From: Deltaproteobacteria bacterium
Lineage (GTDB): Bacteria; Desulfobacterota; GWC2-55-46; JAUVFY01
Assembly (NCBI GenBank): GCA_030594025.1
Contig: JAUVFY010000077.1
Location: 1-6,444 of the forward strand
Direction of reading: 5' to 3'
Length of the DNA: 6,444 nt
Shown piece after piece: positions 6,408-6,444 of this stretch. Position 1 is the stretch's first letter. Every line of letters begins with the position of its first letter. A program made the position numbers and the translations under genes. The notes under the pieces are model-generated. The model saw only the letters and a program-made list of their open reading frames with translations, made no database searches and was not told the DNA's origin.

Positions 6408-6422
6408 CCGGGTGCGGGTTAA
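6404..6422 (+). other. Short inverted repeat over the HD-GYP stop codon
   Basis: TTAACC (6404-6409) and GGTTAA (6417-6422) pair around a 7-base G-rich loop. No T-run follows, so it is not a convincing intrinsic terminator. The remaining bases to the right edge hold no gene start that I can support, and the operon may continue beyond the window. Confidence 0.25.
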
Positions 6423-6444
6423 GGGGGGTTATTTACAAGTTAAG

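Overview
The window holds parts or all of five bacterial genes in two divergent transcription units that share a short AT-rich promoter region at about 3358-3473. The organism looks like a free-living Gram-negative bacterium. One product carries a signal peptide on a PgaB-like exopolysaccharide hydrolase, one is an HD-GYP signalling protein, and the DNA is moderately GC-rich with start sites that are partly ATG without a strong Shine-Dalgarno. A deltaproteobacterial or Nitrospirota-like lineage would fit, but this is a guess from gene style and not a placement.

Left unit (minus strand, read from 3357 down to 1): radA, then a secreted TPR plus PgaB-type glycoside hydrolase protein, then the N-terminal part of a membrane sensor histidine kinase that runs off the left edge. 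radA is recognisable from end to end (about 464 codons, close to the usual RadA length), but a single in-frame TGA at 2382-2380 separates the zinc-finger/ATPase part from the Lon-like part. The TGA stands where RadA proteins normally have the first Arg of a Pro-Arg-Arg motif, so one C-to-T change explains it. The hydrolase gene starts inside the last codons of radA (35-base overlap in an A-rich tract), and the kinase starts 56 bases after the hydrolase stop.

Right unit (plus strand, 3418 to 6407): a strong sigma70-type promoter drives a HEAT-repeat protein followed, 9 bases later, by an HD-GYP domain protein. The two proteins share the same N-terminal module, with a YPxGHP motif at exactly residues 22-27 in both, so they appear to be a duplicated sensor or docking module attached to two different outputs: a HEAT-repeat scaffold and a putative cyclic-di-GMP phosphodiesterase. 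They probably act together in one cytoplasmic pathway.

The most notable items are the interrupted radA, the PgaB-like hydrolase with TPRs in place of the deacetylase domain, and the HEAT/HD-GYP pair with a common N-terminal module. I saw no tRNA, rRNA, CRISPR array, insertion sequence or attachment site.
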